Shown: positions 62,001 to 64,000 of the stretch, piece by piece
Numbering within the stretch: position 1 is the stretch's first letter
Layout of the letters: each line of letters opens with the position of its first letter
Assembly: GCA_018873225.1 (NCBI GenBank)
Contig: JAEILZ010000002.1
Coordinates: 1,426,001 to 1,490,000, forward strand
From: [Phialemoniopsis] sp. UDSM-2020
Taxonomy: Eukaryota; Ascomycota; Sordariomycetes; Thyridiales; Thyridiaceae
Length of the DNA: 64,000 nucleotides
Direction: 5' to 3'
The notes under the pieces: generated by a model
Told to the model about the DNA's origin: nothing
The model's input: the letters and a program-made list of their open reading frames with translations, nothing else
Database searches by the model: none
Made by a program: the position numbers and the translations under genes

Positions 62001-64000
62001 AATATTCTTTTAATATCTTAAAATAAATAAAAATATTATTAAAATAAATAATAATAAAATTATTAAAATATTTCTTAAGTATATTATTAATTAAATTTTA
62101 AAAAAATATTAAAATATTTATAAATTTAAAAAATATAATAAAATATTTAAAATATTTTAATTAAATTTTAAATATAATCTTCTATTTATATTCTTTTTTA
62201 ATATAAATTAAATTATAAATTTTTAATAAATTTAATATTATAAACTAATTAATATTATATAATTTATTATATAACTTAATAATTAATAATAATAAATATT
62301 AGTTTTTAATTATAATATTATTAAGTTATTAATAATTAATATATATTTTTTATTTATTATTCTTTTTTAATATTTAAAAGATTAAATATTTTATTAATAA
62401 TTTAAATAATTAAATAAAATTCTTTTAAAGCTTCTTTTTTAAATATTTTTTTAATTTTTTAAATTATAATTTATTTAAATTATAAATCTTTTAAAACTTA
62501 AATATAATTTTTAGTTTTAATAATATTTTATAATTATAATATAAATATAATAATAATATTATATTTAATTTTAATTAAAATAACTTTATATATTTATAAT
62601 ATTCTTTTAATATTATTATAATTTCTTTAAATTATTCTCTTTTAAAATATAAAAATACTTTATAAATTAATAATTTATATATATTTTATCTTTAAAAAGC
62701 TATAAAGATTAAATTCTTTTTTAATTATTTTTAATATAATTATTTTAATTATATTATTTAATTAATAAATTAATTAATATATAAATTATACTATTATAAT
62801 TATAATATTTTTAATATTATATTATATTTTATTATATTTATAATATTAAAAAAGATTAAAATATATAATTTATTAATTTTAATAAAAAATTATATAATTT
62901 CTTAATTAATTTAATCTTTTTTATATTAAATTTAATTCTTATTTATTATATATAAATTATATAATATTTTTTTATAAGCTTATAAAATTTTAAGTTTATT
63001 AATTAGTTATAATATAATAAAAATTTTTTATATATTATTATTAATTAAAATATATATATTATAATTATTAAATTATATTTTTATTAATATTAATATATAA
63101 TTAAAAGTAGCTTTTAAAATTTTTTTAATTTTATTTTTTATTTAATTTTCTAAAAAAAATTATATTTATTTTTTAATATTTATTTATTTATTTTCTTATT
63201 ATAAATTTATTAATAAATATATTTTTATTATATTATAAAGTCTTTTTATAATATTTAAAGTTTTATTATTTTTATTTTTTTTTAATAATTATATATTATA
63301 CTTTTTTTAATTAAATTTTAATATTATTTAATATATTTAATTTTTATTAATTTTTTTAAATCTTTTTTAAGTTTTTTTTATATTTTTTCTTTAATAATTT
63401 TAATTTATTTATAATAATCTTTTAATACTTTTTAATTTAATACTTTTTTATTTAATATTATACTTTCTTTTATAAATTTATTTTATATTATTTAATAAAA
63501 CTATTTTAAAGCTTTTTTAATAATTATTATTTTAATTTCTTTAATAAATTAAATTATATATTAATTTATATATAAATATATTTATATTTTTTATATTATT
63601 TCTTTTTTTAAATAATATTATACTTTAAGTTTCTTTAAATAATATACTTTATATTATATTATTATATAAATATTAATTATTCTTTTTTTTATTATATAAA
63701 ATAAAAAATAATTAATTTTTAAATATAGTTTTATATACTTTTTATTATTATTTATTTAATAAATTTCTTAAAATTTTAATTTATTTTATAAGTATATATA
63801 GATCTTATAATTTTAAAATTATTATAATAAGAATTTATATTTAATCTTTAACTAGAAATATATTAAATATTTATTATAAATATATATTATTTAAAATAAA
63901 TTTAAATATTCTTTAGTTTTATAATAAAATTAAAAATTTTTATTAAATTATATTTTTTATTTTAATTATTTATCTTATTAATTTATTTTTTATAAAATTT
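58680..64000 (-). mobile_element. element D, Ty3/gypsy, truncated by the window end
   Basis: Same family and orientation as element A. Left (3') LTR at 58680-59051 (372 bp) is followed by TAATATCTCCTTTTTAAG, the reverse complement of the polypurine tract. Internal DNA parallels A piece by piece: 59,052-60,835 matches 41,151-42,921 and 60,836-64,000 matches 50,065 onwards, so D lacks the element B insertion. The left flanking 5 bp is TTTCT; its partner lies outside the window. Heavily decayed, no open frame. Confidence 0.85.

Larger units (their letters stand above)
26801..64000. repeat. RIP-decayed AT-rich repeat block
   Basis: About 37 kb of nearly pure A+T. CA, TG and CG steps are almost absent. 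The C and G that remain lie mostly in CT/AG or CC/GG steps. This is the footprint of repeat-induced point mutation (CpA to TpA on both strands of duplicated DNA), known in Pezizomycotina. Reading frames are closed by TAA/TAG throughout, so no gene can be active here. The block is built of nested Ty3/gypsy elements and repeat C copies, listed separately. It runs past the right end of the window. Confidence 0.93.

Noticed and set aside
26801..64000. Mitochondrial DNA insertion as explanation for the A+T richness
   Set aside because: No mitochondrial gene text, and LTRs, target duplications and gypsy pol remnants explain the block.

Overview
The window is nuclear DNA of a filamentous ascomycete (Pezizomycotina). 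It is probably a Sordariomycete, judged from protein flavour, short 55-100 bp introns with GTAAGT/GTATGT donors and TACTAAC-like branch sites, and a large block of DNA with the signature of repeat-induced point mutation (RIP). No species can be named from sequence alone.

Positions 1 to about 26,800 are an ordinary gene-rich segment of balanced base composition with eight protein genes, all but one of them recognisable housekeeping or regulatory genes. In order: SEC24 (COPII cargo adaptor, minus), a small single-span membrane protein (plus), a Zn2Cys6 transcription factor (minus), MSN5/exportin-5 (minus), ATG9 (minus), COG6 (plus), a SAP1-type AAA ATPase (plus) and mitochondrial ribosomal protein uS17m/MRPS17 (minus). 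Every gene has introns; I placed each junction by reading frame and splice consensus. Four of the genes (SEC24, ATG9, COG6 and perhaps the small protein, which ends in a KKXX-like tail) act in or near the early secretory and autophagy membrane system. Nothing suggests they form a cluster beyond ordinary synteny. Positions 1-2,984 hold no gene I can support.

At about 26,800 the composition collapses to almost pure A+T and stays so to the end (about 37 kb). CA, TG and CG dinucleotides are nearly absent, while the remaining C and G sit mostly in CT/AG and CC/GG steps, which is the footprint of RIP. Despite this the architecture can still be read. Two Ty3/gypsy LTR retrotransposon families and one unclassified repeat of about 1.1 kb (called repeat C here) are nested in each other. 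A 7.1 kb gypsy element, E (225 bp LTRs, TSD TTTAA), sits inside a C copy and itself carries a C copy with a 15 bp target duplication. A second gypsy family (372 bp LTRs, about 7.15 kb) occurs as element A (minus, TSD GTAGT, inserted in another C copy), as element B (plus, inserted head-on into A, TSD TTCCC/TTTTT), and as element D (minus, running off the right edge). A tRNA-like relic and two minisatellites lie in the same block.

I found no new multi-gene system. The most informative part is the nested, RIP-decayed repeat block, which could be a centromeric/pericentromeric or other heterochromatic island, together with the undescribed-looking repeat C and its apparent target preference.
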